A stretch of 64,000 bases of DNA. Origin: Nonomuraea rubra (GTDB lineage Bacteria > Actinomycetota > Actinomycetes > Streptosporangiales > Streptosporangiaceae). The stretch covers positions 9,283,001-9,347,000 of the forward strand of contig NZ_JACHMI010000001.1 of the NCBI RefSeq assembly GCF_014207985.1, given 5' to 3'. The notes under the pieces are model-generated. The model had not been told where the DNA came from and searched no databases. It saw nothing but the letters and a program-made list of their open reading frames with translations. Below, piece after piece: positions 33,749 through 40,457 of this stretch; position 1 is the stretch's first letter; each line of letters opens with the position of its first letter. The position numbers were made by a program, and so were the translations under genes.

Positions 33749-34489
33749 TCACTCGCGAAGCGCCCGCACCGACTCGGGCTCCACTCCCTCGGTCACCGGC
33801 GAGGCGGGCCTGCGGCCCTGGTCCCGCCGCCACGTCTCGAACGCCGCCGCCGTCGCGGCGATCACCGCCACCCCCAGCACCAGCCCCGCGACCACGTCGC
33901 TCACCCAGTGCACGCCGAGCGCGATCCTGGTGCAGCCGACCGACAGCGCCAGGAACGCGGCCACGACCCAGGCCACGCGCCGCCCCCAGCGGGGCAGCAC
34001 GGGCAGCAGGAGCAGGACGATCACGCCCGCGCCGAGCGTCGCGTTGACCGTGTGGCCGGACGGGAAGCTGTCGCCGGGGGCCAGCGCGACCGGATCCGGC
34101 AGGTGGGGCCTGGCCCTGGCGACGATCACCTTGATCGCGAGCCCGAGCAGGCCCCCCACGGTCACGGTGGTGACGGCCCAGGCGGCCGCTCTGGCCGCGC
34201 CCTTGTACAGCAGCCAGCCGGCGCACGCGATGACGGCGATCCGCCACGGCCACGGGCCGAACGCGTCGGTCCACACGATGAGCGCCCTGGTCACGCCGGG
34301 GTTGTCGAGGACGTACGCGTGCAGCCCGGCGGCGACCCCCGCGTCCAGGTCGTTGAGCGGCAGCTTGGCCACCACGAGCAGGAGGCTGAAGGGGATCAGG
34401 ATGAGCCACGCGGCGAGGCCGGCCAGGACCAGCCGCGGCCCCAGGCCGCGGGCCCGGGGCCGGCCTCGCTGCCGTCCCTCGTTGCGCAT
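33749..34489 (-). CDS. PAP2-family membrane phosphatase
   Basis: 246 residues. Motifs 'KVIVARARPHLPDP', 'DSFPSGHTVNATLG' and 'TRIALGVHWVSDVVAG' lie among six hydrophobic helices. It resembles PgpB/UppP-like lipid phosphatases. Paralog of the next gene but clearly diverged, so not a recent duplication. The C-terminal tail is polar and cytoplasmic. Both genes are likely one transcript. Confidence 0.92.
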   Translation of the reverse strand: MRNEGRQRGRPRARGLGPRLVLAGLAAWLILIPFSLLLVVAKLPLNDLDAGVAAGLHAYVLDNPGVTRALIVWTDAFGPWPWRIAVIACAGWLLYKGAARAAAWAVTTVTVGGLLGLAIKVIVARARPHLPDPVALAPGDSFPSGHTVNATLGAGVIVLLLLPVLPRWGRRVAWVVAAFLALSVGCTRIALGVHWVSDVVAGLVLGVAVIAATAAAFETWRRDQGRRPASPVTEGVEPESVRALRE

Positions 34490-34537
34490 CCGCGCTCGGC
34501 TACCCCGGCTGGGCGCGTTGATTCATGAGAGCGGGCG

Positions 34538-35296
34538 TCAGCGCGGGAAGTCGTCGAGCTCCCTGATGGCCTCGTCGAGGTCGTCGGCGACGCCGCCGCG
34601 CAGCAGCCGGCCGTACAGCCCCTCGCCGCCGGCCCCGTACCGGCGGATCTGGGCGGCCCTGGCCCGCATCCGCGCCTGGATCTCCTTGATCACCGAGTCG
34701 GTGCCGCCGCTCCAGCCGTAGGCGTCCAGGAAGAGCCGCAGCCGGGCGGGCCTGGCGTCGAAGTCGGTGAAGCCCTCCAGCGCGGTGACGCGGCGCGCGT
34801 AGAGCGGCACCCAGGCGTGCGCCATCCAGGCGACGTCCGAGCCGATGGTGGCGGGGCCGGCGAAGTCCCAGTCGAAGAAGCCGGTCAGCCGGCCCTCGTG
34901 CCAGGCGGCGTTGAACGGGGTGGCGTCGTTGTGCACGACGACGGTGCCCGGCGTCCACGGCACGCCGGTGCGCCAGCGCGCCCCGGGCGAGGGGACGAAG
35001 TCGGCGACGGCCTCGTGAAAGGCCCGGGTCCACTCCGCCACCTGCACCAGCGTCGCGTCGGTACGCGACCACCCGGGCCACACCGCCGCGTCGCCCATGG
35101 TGTCGCCCTCGAGGTACGTGAGGACCTCACGCCCCTCGGCGTCGACGCCCAGCACGCGCGGCGCCCCCTCGAACCCCTTGCTCTCCAGGTGCCGGAGCAG
35201 CTCGTGCACCGACGGGGTCCACTCGCGTACCGGCCGCCGGACCGTGCCCCCGACCCGGGAGGCGCCCGCGTCGTTGCCGCCGCCGAGCCGGCTCAA
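34538..35296 (-). CDS. aminoglycoside-phosphotransferase-fold kinase
   Basis: 252 residues from a TTG that opens 'SRLGGGNDAGASRVGGTVRR', the usual 'LxGGxxSxVVRVGDTVRRP' N-terminus of this group; no ATG or GTG is close. Kinase motifs: 'VVHNDATPFNAAW' (catalytic Asp and Asn; Asn for the usual Gly) and 'FFDWDFAGPATIGSDVAW' (metal-binding Asp). These proteins phosphorylate small hydroxyl compounds; a real aminoglycoside substrate is unproven. Upstream in-frame extension is Arg-rich and antisense-like. Confidence 0.88.
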   Translation of the reverse strand: MSRLGGGNDAGASRVGGTVRRPVREWTPSVHELLRHLESKGFEGAPRVLGVDAEGREVLTYLEGDTMGDAAVWPGWSRTDATLVQVAEWTRAFHEAVADFVPSPGARWRTGVPWTPGTVVVHNDATPFNAAWHEGRLTGFFDWDFAGPATIGSDVAWMAHAWVPLYARRVTALEGFTDFDARPARLRLFLDAYGWSGGTDSVIKEIQARMRARAAQIRRYGAGGEGLYGRLLRGGVADDLDEAIRELDDFPR

Positions 35297-35422
35297 CCTG
35301 TCACCTGACCGCGGCCTGAGCCGGTCAGGCCATCGGCGGGACCGTGCCGCGGGCCGGGCGGCCGGTGGCCGGCGCGACGCCGTACTCCGCCCGGAGGCCC
35401 CTTGAGTGTTACTTCCGGGTTC

Positions 35423-35439
35423 CATTGCACTGTGCAATG
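35423..35439. promoter_or_regulatory. 17-bp perfect palindrome before the STAS gene
   Basis: CATTGCAC-T-GTGCAATG, perfect 8-bp arms around one base, 37 bp before the STAS start and 127 bp before the start of the divergent kinase gene. It is AT-rich relative to its surroundings and looks like a TetR-type operator. No TetR gene is adjacent. Confidence 0.6.
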
Positions 35440-35475
35440 ATAAAAGTGCGAACCGTTGCAAAGCGGAGGGGTGGA

Positions 35476-35805
35476 ATGAGAAGCGCTGACCGCACCGGCT
35501 TCTCCTGGGTCGTCACCCAGAGTGACGACGCGGCTGTCCTGCGTCCTGCCGGTGATCTGGATCTGGCCTCCAAGGAGGAGTTCCGCAACGGTCTGGCCGA
35601 GGCGATGTCCTGTCTCAGGCCGCCGTCCGTGGTCGTCGATCTGCAGGAGGTCCCCTTCTGCGACTCCTCGGGGCTGAACACGCTGATCTGGGCCGCCAAC
35701 ACCGTCGAGGCCGCCGGCGGTTCGATCCGGCTGTGCGGGGTCCCGCCCCGGCTCACCCGGCTCCTGCATCTGACCGGCCTGGACAAGCGGTTCTGTCACG
35801 CGTGA
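35476..35805 (+). CDS. STAS-domain anti-sigma factor antagonist
   Basis: 109 residues after a GGAGGGG ribosome site. One STAS domain (SpoIIAA/RsbV fold): 'AAVLRPAGDLDLASKEEF', 'SVVVDLQEVPFCDSSGLNTL'. A serine in 'DSSG' at residues 63-66 is the regulatory phosphorylation site of the family. It should bind and release an anti-sigma kinase of RsbW type, which is not encoded nearby. An earlier ATG at 35436 would add 13 residues but lacks a ribosome site. Confidence 0.92.
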   Translation: MRSADRTGFSWVVTQSDDAAVLRPAGDLDLASKEEFRNGLAEAMSCLRPPSVVVDLQEVPFCDSSGLNTLIWAANTVEAAGGSIRLCGVPPRLTRLLHLTGLDKRFCHA

Positions 35806-35824
35806 GGCGGTGCCGCGACGGGCT

Positions 35825-36628
35825 CTAGGCCAGCCTGCCCACCGCGCCGATGAGGCCGGGCACGGCGAGGTCGACCGCGACCTGCCGGTCCAGGTCGGAG
35901 TCCGGCCGCCACAGCTTGACCGGGACCAGGCCCGGCTCCAGCAGGCTCAGCCCGTCGAAGTACGCGCCGATCTGCCGCAGCGAGCGGGCGACCAGCGCGC
36001 CCGGCTTGGTCGCCCTGTACACCTGCTGGCCCGCCCTGACCTTGGGGTCGTCGGTGTCCGGCGTGTAGAAGTGGGAGATCAGCAGGTGGCTGCCCGGCAC
36101 GAGCGGCTCGCGCAGCGTCTTGACGATGTCGCTGGTCTGCTGGTCACCCGGCACGAAGTGGAGCACCGCCGACATCAGCAGCCCGACGGGCCGGCCGAAG
36201 TCGAGGTGCGCGGCCACCTCGGGATCGCGCAGGATGGCGGCGGGATCGGTGACGTCGCCCCAGGCCGCGAGGGTGTACGGGTTGTCCGCCAGCAGGGCGC
36301 GGGCGTGCGTCAGGACGATCGGGTCGTTGTCGACGTAGACGACCCGGGCGTCGGGCACGACCCGCTGGGCGACCTGGTGCACGTTCTCCTGCGTGGGCAG
36401 GCCGGCGCCGATGTCGAGGAACTGGCGCACGCCCTGCTCGGCCATCAGCCGTACGGCCTTGCCGATGAAGGCGCGGTTGTCGCGGGCCGTCTCGCGCACC
36501 TCGGGGACGATCGCGATGATCTTCTCCGCGGCCGCCCGGTCGGAGGGGAAGTTGTCCTTCCCGCCCAGGTAGTAGTCGTACATGCGGGCCACGCTGGGAA
36601 CCGTAGGGTCAACACCGGGCACGTCCAC
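35825..36628 (-). CDS. SAM-dependent methyltransferase, DUF574 family
   Basis: 267 residues. 'PSVARMYDYYLGGKDNFPSD' is the hallmark N-terminus of the actinomycete DUF574 (PF04672) methyltransferase family. 'QFLDIGAGLPTQENVHQVAQ' is the SAM-binding loop, 'VVYVDNDPIVLTHARALL' the acidic loop. Many copies occur per genome in Streptosporangiales and Streptomyces; substrates are unknown. Confidence 0.93.
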   Translation of the reverse strand: MDVPGVDPTVPSVARMYDYYLGGKDNFPSDRAAAEKIIAIVPEVRETARDNRAFIGKAVRLMAEQGVRQFLDIGAGLPTQENVHQVAQRVVPDARVVYVDNDPIVLTHARALLADNPYTLAAWGDVTDPAAILRDPEVAAHLDFGRPVGLLMSAVLHFVPGDQQTSDIVKTLREPLVPGSHLLISHFYTPDTDDPKVRAGQQVYRATKPGALVARSLRQIGAYFDGLSLLEPGLVPVKLWRPDSDLDRQVAVDLAVPGLIGAVGRLA

Positions 36629-36695
36629 GCGTCATCTCCCTGCACCGAGGTGCGGCCAGCCTAGCGATCAGTCTGGTACGGGTGAAGTGCCCGTT

Positions 36696-37103
36696 TCAGC
36701 GCAGCAGCCCGCCCTCGTGCAGCGCCTGGAGGACCAGCGAGTCGACGTACGACACCCGGTGCCGGTCGGCGTACCCGAACCACGCCTTCTCCGCGATCTC
36801 CATGGACGGCGTCAGCGGCCCGCTGTGCTCGGCCGTGTAGCAGATCATCCGGAACGGCCCGCGCTCCGGATGCCCGGCCGGGACCTCGAACGTACCGAAG
36901 TGCACCATCGAGTCCGCGTCGATCGCGGTCAGCAGCTCCTCGTCGATCTCCCTGACGAGGGTCTGGCTGTCGGACTCCCCCGGCTCGCGCATCCCGCCGG
37001 GGAAGTAGAACACCTCGCGGCCGTGGCTGCGCGTCATCAGCACCCGGTGGTCGCGTACCAGCACCCAGGCCACCTTCTCCGGCACGCCGTCGTCGTTCGC
37101 CAT
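36696..37103 (-). CDS. Nudix hydrolase
   Basis: 135 residues. The Nudix box reads 'GGMREPGESDSQTLVREI' followed by 'DEELL' (residues about 36-58), with the metal-binding REIDEE core intact. 'VAWVLVRDHRVLMTRSHGRE' is the leading strand. Substrate is probably a nucleoside diphosphate derivative. Its start is only 14 bp from that of the divergent MarR gene, so their promoters overlap. Confidence 0.92.
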   Translation of the reverse strand: MANDDGVPEKVAWVLVRDHRVLMTRSHGREVFYFPGGMREPGESDSQTLVREIDEELLTAIDADSMVHFGTFEVPAGHPERGPFRMICYTAEHSGPLTPSMEIAEKAWFGYADRHRVSYVDSLVLQALHEGGLLR

Positions 37104-37117
37104 GACACCGGACCCTA

Positions 37118-37567
37118 GTGGAGACTTGGGGGGTGAGCTCCGAGAACGACCGCCCCGCTCCCCCGACGACCAGCGCCTCCATCGTGGTGCTCACGCTGGC
37201 GCGCAAGGTCGAGACCGAGCTCAACGCCGCCCTCGCGCCGCTCGACCTCACCGTGAGCAGGCTCGGGCTGCTCGGGCACATCGCGGCCATGCCGGGCGTC
37301 TCGTTCAGCGAGCTGGCGCGGATGTCGGGCATCACCGTGCAGAGCGTGCACACGGCGGTGAAGGCGCTGGCCGGGGCCGGGCTGGTGCGCGACACCACCG
37401 CCCGCGCGGGCTCGGCGTCGGCCATCGAGGTCACCCCTGACGGCGCGCGGTTGATGGAGCAGGCGCGCGCGGCGGTGGCCACGGTGGACGAGCGCCTGTT
37501 CGGGGAGTCGGCCGACCCGATCCAGCGGCAGGTGGGCGACACGATCCGCGCCGCGTTCTCCGGCTAG
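37118..37567 (+). CDS. MarR-family transcriptional regulator
   Basis: 149 residues from GTG 37118; a second GTG (37133) giving 144 residues is equally possible, and neither has a well-spaced ribosome site. Winged HTH: 'VSFSELARMSGITVQSVHTA', 'VKALAGAGLVRDTTARAG' with the wing 'GSASAIEVTPDG'. Candidates for its target are the divergent Nudix gene and the membrane-protein pair downstream, which is preceded by two matched palindromes. Confidence 0.88.
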   Translation: METWGVSSENDRPAPPTTSASIVVLTLARKVETELNAALAPLDLTVSRLGLLGHIAAMPGVSFSELARMSGITVQSVHTAVKALAGAGLVRDTTARAGSASAIEVTPDGARLMEQARAAVATVDERLFGESADPIQRQVGDTIRAAFSG

Positions 37568-37611
37568 ACCGTCGACGACGGGCGCTTCGCGGGCACCGCC
37601 ATGCCTTCCCT

Positions 37612-37659
37612 CCTTCAGGAACCCTGAAGGTCGCGTGTTAGGCTTCAGGCCACCTGAAG
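37612..37659. promoter_or_regulatory. double palindromic operator before the membrane-protein pair
   Basis: Site 1 CCTTCAGG-AAC-CCTGAAGG (37612-37630) and site 2 CTTCAGG-CCA-CCTGAAG (37643-37659) share the same 7-bp arms and 3-bp spacers. Their centres are 30 bp apart, three helix turns, and they end 18 bp before the GTG start. Two near-identical sites on one face of the helix indicate cooperative repressor binding. Confidence 0.75.
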
Positions 37660-37677
37660 GTTTGGAGGGAGTACTTC

Positions 37678-38127
37678 GTGGAGCCTCTGCTGCTGTCCGT
37701 CCACGTGGTCGCCGGCATCGTGTTCGTGGGCGGCTCGGCCATCGCGACCAGCCTCTTCCCGCGGTACGTGCCGGTCACCGGCGAGGAAGGGTCCCAGGAG
37801 CGCAGCCGGGCCGTGGCCGCGGCGTTGCACCGCATCACCCGTGGCTACAGCATCGCCGGGCTGATCGTGCCCGCGGCCGGGATCGTCCTGGCGTTCGTGC
37901 AGGGCCGTACCGGCGAGATCTGGATCACCCTGGCCATGGTCCTGACCGCGGCGGCGGGATTCCTGCTGGCCGTGCAGATCTACCCGCGCCAGCGCGACGC
38001 CCTCGCCACTCCCGGGGCCCGCGATCGTCTGCGTGCTCTGTCCATGCTCGCCGGGGTCTACAACGTGTTGTGGACGGTCGTCGTCGTGCTGATGATCGTC
38101 CGTCCCGGTGCCGCGGAAGGGGCGTGA
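37678..38127 (+). CDS. four-helix integral membrane protein, function unknown
   Basis: 149 residues, GTG start after GGAGGGA. Four hydrophobic helices starting 'SVHVVAGIVFVGGSAIATS' (the His-x6-GG pattern of DUF2269-like small membrane proteins) and ending 'YNVLWTVVVVLMIVRPG'. No catalytic motif is seen. It is followed after 6 bp by a second small membrane protein; both lie behind a double operator. Confidence 0.72.
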   Translation: MEPLLLSVHVVAGIVFVGGSAIATSLFPRYVPVTGEEGSQERSRAVAAALHRITRGYSIAGLIVPAAGIVLAFVQGRTGEIWITLAMVLTAAAGFLLAVQIYPRQRDALATPGARDRLRALSMLAGVYNVLWTVVVVLMIVRPGAAEGA

Positions 38128-38133
38128 GGCCGG

Positions 38134-38391
38134 ATGCGTGCGTTGCGCGTCGCGGTGGCCGTGGAGACGCTCTCGCTGGCGGTCCTGCTGGTGAACCTGT
38201 TCACCGTGCACGTCGAGGGGGTCTCGTCGCTCGTCGGGCCGCTGCACGGCGGGGCCTATCTCGCTGTCATCGCCTGCACCGTGCTCGTCCCCGGGAGCGC
38301 CTCGGCCGGGGCCCGGTGGCGGGCCTGGATCCCGGTGGTCGGCGGGCTGCTCGCCGTGCGCCGGCTGCGCCTGGCCGCGGACCGGCCCTGA
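38134..38391 (+). CDS. small membrane protein, DUF3817-like
   Basis: 85 residues with about three hydrophobic helices. 'VAVAVETLSLAVLLVNLF' followed by 'LVGPLHGGAYLAVIA' matches the 'EglSLl.L' and 'GplHG' pattern of the DUF3817 family. Function unknown. It is the second gene of the pair controlled by the CTTCAGG palindromes; the GAAGGGGCG ribosome site overlaps the preceding stop. Confidence 0.7.
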   Translation: MRALRVAVAVETLSLAVLLVNLFTVHVEGVSSLVGPLHGGAYLAVIACTVLVPGSASAGARWRAWIPVVGGLLAVRRLRLAADRP

Positions 38392-38437
38392 CGGGCGGCC
38401 GTCCTGGCGGGCGGCTGTTGTTTGGAGGGATGGGACG

Positions 38438-39343
38438 TCACCCGGCCATGCGGCCGTCCTGGCGGTGGCGTTCCTCCTGGGCCGCCATCGGCGCGCCGGC
38501 GCCGCCGTACTCGATCGAGCCGGGCGAGTAGTAGCGGCGCAGCCAGTCGGCCAGCCCGTCCAGGCCGGGCAGGAGGACGCGCTCGGTGATGTTCGCCTGG
38601 TCCAGCCGCTGCCTGATCTCGGCCTTGGCGGCGGGCGGGATCAGCCACGCGCGGGCCAGCCCCTGATGCTCCTCCAGCCACTGCTCCAGCTGGAACGCGG
38701 GGTCCGAGAGCACCGACAGCACCGAGGACTGGTTGATCACCCGGTCGTCCAGCGAGGGCGGCTCGAAGAAGGCCAGGAACGGCCGGTCGCCGCCCAGCTC
38801 GTCGAGGCACGGCAGGTCGGCCGCGACCTTGGCGAGCAGCTCGGTGGTGAACACCAGCGCACCCTCGGCGGCCAGCAGCTCGCCCAGCGGCTCCGGCAGC
38901 AGTTCATGTGCGCCCGCGCAGTCGACCGCGAGCAGGACGGCGTCGTCCTCCGGCCAGGAGGCGGTGGCGAAGTGCAGGGCGACGAGCGGGGAGAACGTCC
39001 AGTCGAGCAGGCGCGTGGGCAGGCCGTGGTGCTGCCCCAGGGCCAGCCAGTCCCACAGCGTCGGCCCCGGGGCCTGCCGGTGCGCATATTTCCGGAAATT
39101 TCGGATCAGGTGGGACTCGACGTCCGCGTAGTCGCCGCGCAGCCGGGCCAGCCCCGACATGTGCGTGTACGTGCTGCGCGCCAGCCCGCGGAACACCAGC
39201 GTCGAATGCGCGTGCCCGCCCCCGCCGCCCAGGCCCGCCTCGCCGACCGAGTCGTCCAGCTCCCGCCAGGAGGACACCGTAACCACGTTCACCCTGGTTG
39301 CGTTGCCCCTGCTCACCCGCTTCACACCCGCCGGTCTCGACAA
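38438..39343 (-). CDS. FRG-domain protein
   Basis: 301 residues. The FRG domain covers about residues 25-190: 'TLVFRGLARSTYTHMSGLAR', 'ESHLIRNFRKYA', 'ALGQHHGLPTRLLDWTFSPL'. Conserved polar residues (FRG Arg, HHG His, RLLDW Asp) suggest an enzymatic site, but the reaction is not established to my knowledge. FRG proteins are scattered, often near accessory or defence genes. The C-terminal third is helical. No partner gene is obvious; neighbours are an esterase and membrane proteins. Confidence 0.85.
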   Translation of the reverse strand: MSRPAGVKRVSRGNATRVNVVTVSSWRELDDSVGEAGLGGGGGHAHSTLVFRGLARSTYTHMSGLARLRGDYADVESHLIRNFRKYAHRQAPGPTLWDWLALGQHHGLPTRLLDWTFSPLVALHFATASWPEDDAVLLAVDCAGAHELLPEPLGELLAAEGALVFTTELLAKVAADLPCLDELGGDRPFLAFFEPPSLDDRVINQSSVLSVLSDPAFQLEQWLEEHQGLARAWLIPPAAKAEIRQRLDQANITERVLLPGLDGLADWLRRYYSPGSIEYGGAGAPMAAQEERHRQDGRMAG

Positions 39344-39406
39344 CTCCGGCGGCGGATCCTACGTTCGGGGTGACCCACCATCCCCCCGCCCCCTCGGGAG
39401 GCACTG

Positions 39407-40321
39407 ATGGCACTTGACCACGCGACGACCGGTTTCCTCAAGCAGCTCGCCGACTCGGGCGGCAAGCCGCTGCACGAGATGAGCGTGACCGAGGCGCGAG
39501 CCCTCGGCACCTTCATGAGCGAGCTGTACGGCAAGGGCCCCGACATGGCCCGCGTCGAGGAGGCCACCATCCCGGCCGAGGACGGCGCCTCGTTCCCCGC
39601 CCGCGTCCTGGTCCCCGCCGGCACGCCGCGCGGCGTCCTGATCTACTTCCACGGGGGCGGCTGGGTGCTCGGCACGCTCGACGAGTTCGACACGCTGGGC
39701 AGGGAGCTGGCCGCGCGCACCGGCTGCACCGTCGTCCTGCCCCACTACCGGCTCGCCCCCGAGCACCGCTACCCGACCGCCGCCCGCGACGCCTACGCGA
39801 CGCTGCGCTGGGCCGCCGCCCGCATGCCCGGCCTGCCGATCGTCGTGGCGGGCGACAGCGCCGGCGGCAACCTGTCCGCCGTGATCGCCCAGCGCGCCAG
39901 GGACGAGAACGGCCCGGCCATCGCGCTGCAGGTGCTCATCTACCCCGTCACCGACTGCGACCTCGACAGGGCCTCCTACCTCGACCCCGAGAACCAGCTC
40001 ATGCTCACCCGCGACGCCGTGGCCTGGTTCTGGGACCACTACGCGCCCGACCGCGCGCAACGCGCCAACCCCGACGCCTCTCCCCTGCGCGCCGCCGACC
40101 TGTCCGGCCTGCCGCCCGCACTCGTCCTGACGGCCGAGCACGACGTGCTGCGCGACGAAGGGGAGGAGTACGCGGAACGGTTACGGCAGGCGGGCGTGCC
40201 GGTCGAGCTGAAGCGGTTCGAGGGGCAGATGCACGTCTTCTTCACGCTGGTGAACGTGCTGCCGGCCAGCGCCGCCGCGCTCGCCCTGATCGCCGAGACA
40301 GTGGAGCGGCGGCTGGAGTGA
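39407..40321 (+). CDS. alpha/beta hydrolase, hormone-sensitive-lipase group
   Basis: 304 residues. Oxyanion motif 'YFHGGGWVLGT', nucleophile in 'VVAGDSAGGNLSAV', Asp in 'LTAEHDVLRDEG' and His in 'EGQMHVFFTLV'. Group IV esterase, probably cytoplasmic, acting on short-chain esters or lactones. Codon 259 is TTA (40181-40183). Confidence 0.95.
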   Translation: MALDHATTGFLKQLADSGGKPLHEMSVTEARALGTFMSELYGKGPDMARVEEATIPAEDGASFPARVLVPAGTPRGVLIYFHGGGWVLGTLDEFDTLGRELAARTGCTVVLPHYRLAPEHRYPTAARDAYATLRWAAARMPGLPIVVAGDSAGGNLSAVIAQRARDENGPAIALQVLIYPVTDCDLDRASYLDPENQLMLTRDAVAWFWDHYAPDRAQRANPDASPLRAADLSGLPPALVLTAEHDVLRDEGEEYAERLRQAGVPVELKRFEGQMHVFFTLVNVLPASAAALALIAETVERRLE

Positions 40322-40457
40322 CCGCCGGGGCGGGTGGCGCAGAAGCTGAAATCAGCGCCGAGAGGGTGGCGCGGAGGCGGGAGTGGGCGTCGAGCGAGGG
40401 CGGTAGGCCTGAGGTCGCTGGTCGTTCATCCTAGGGAGAACCCTGGGCGTCCCCCTG

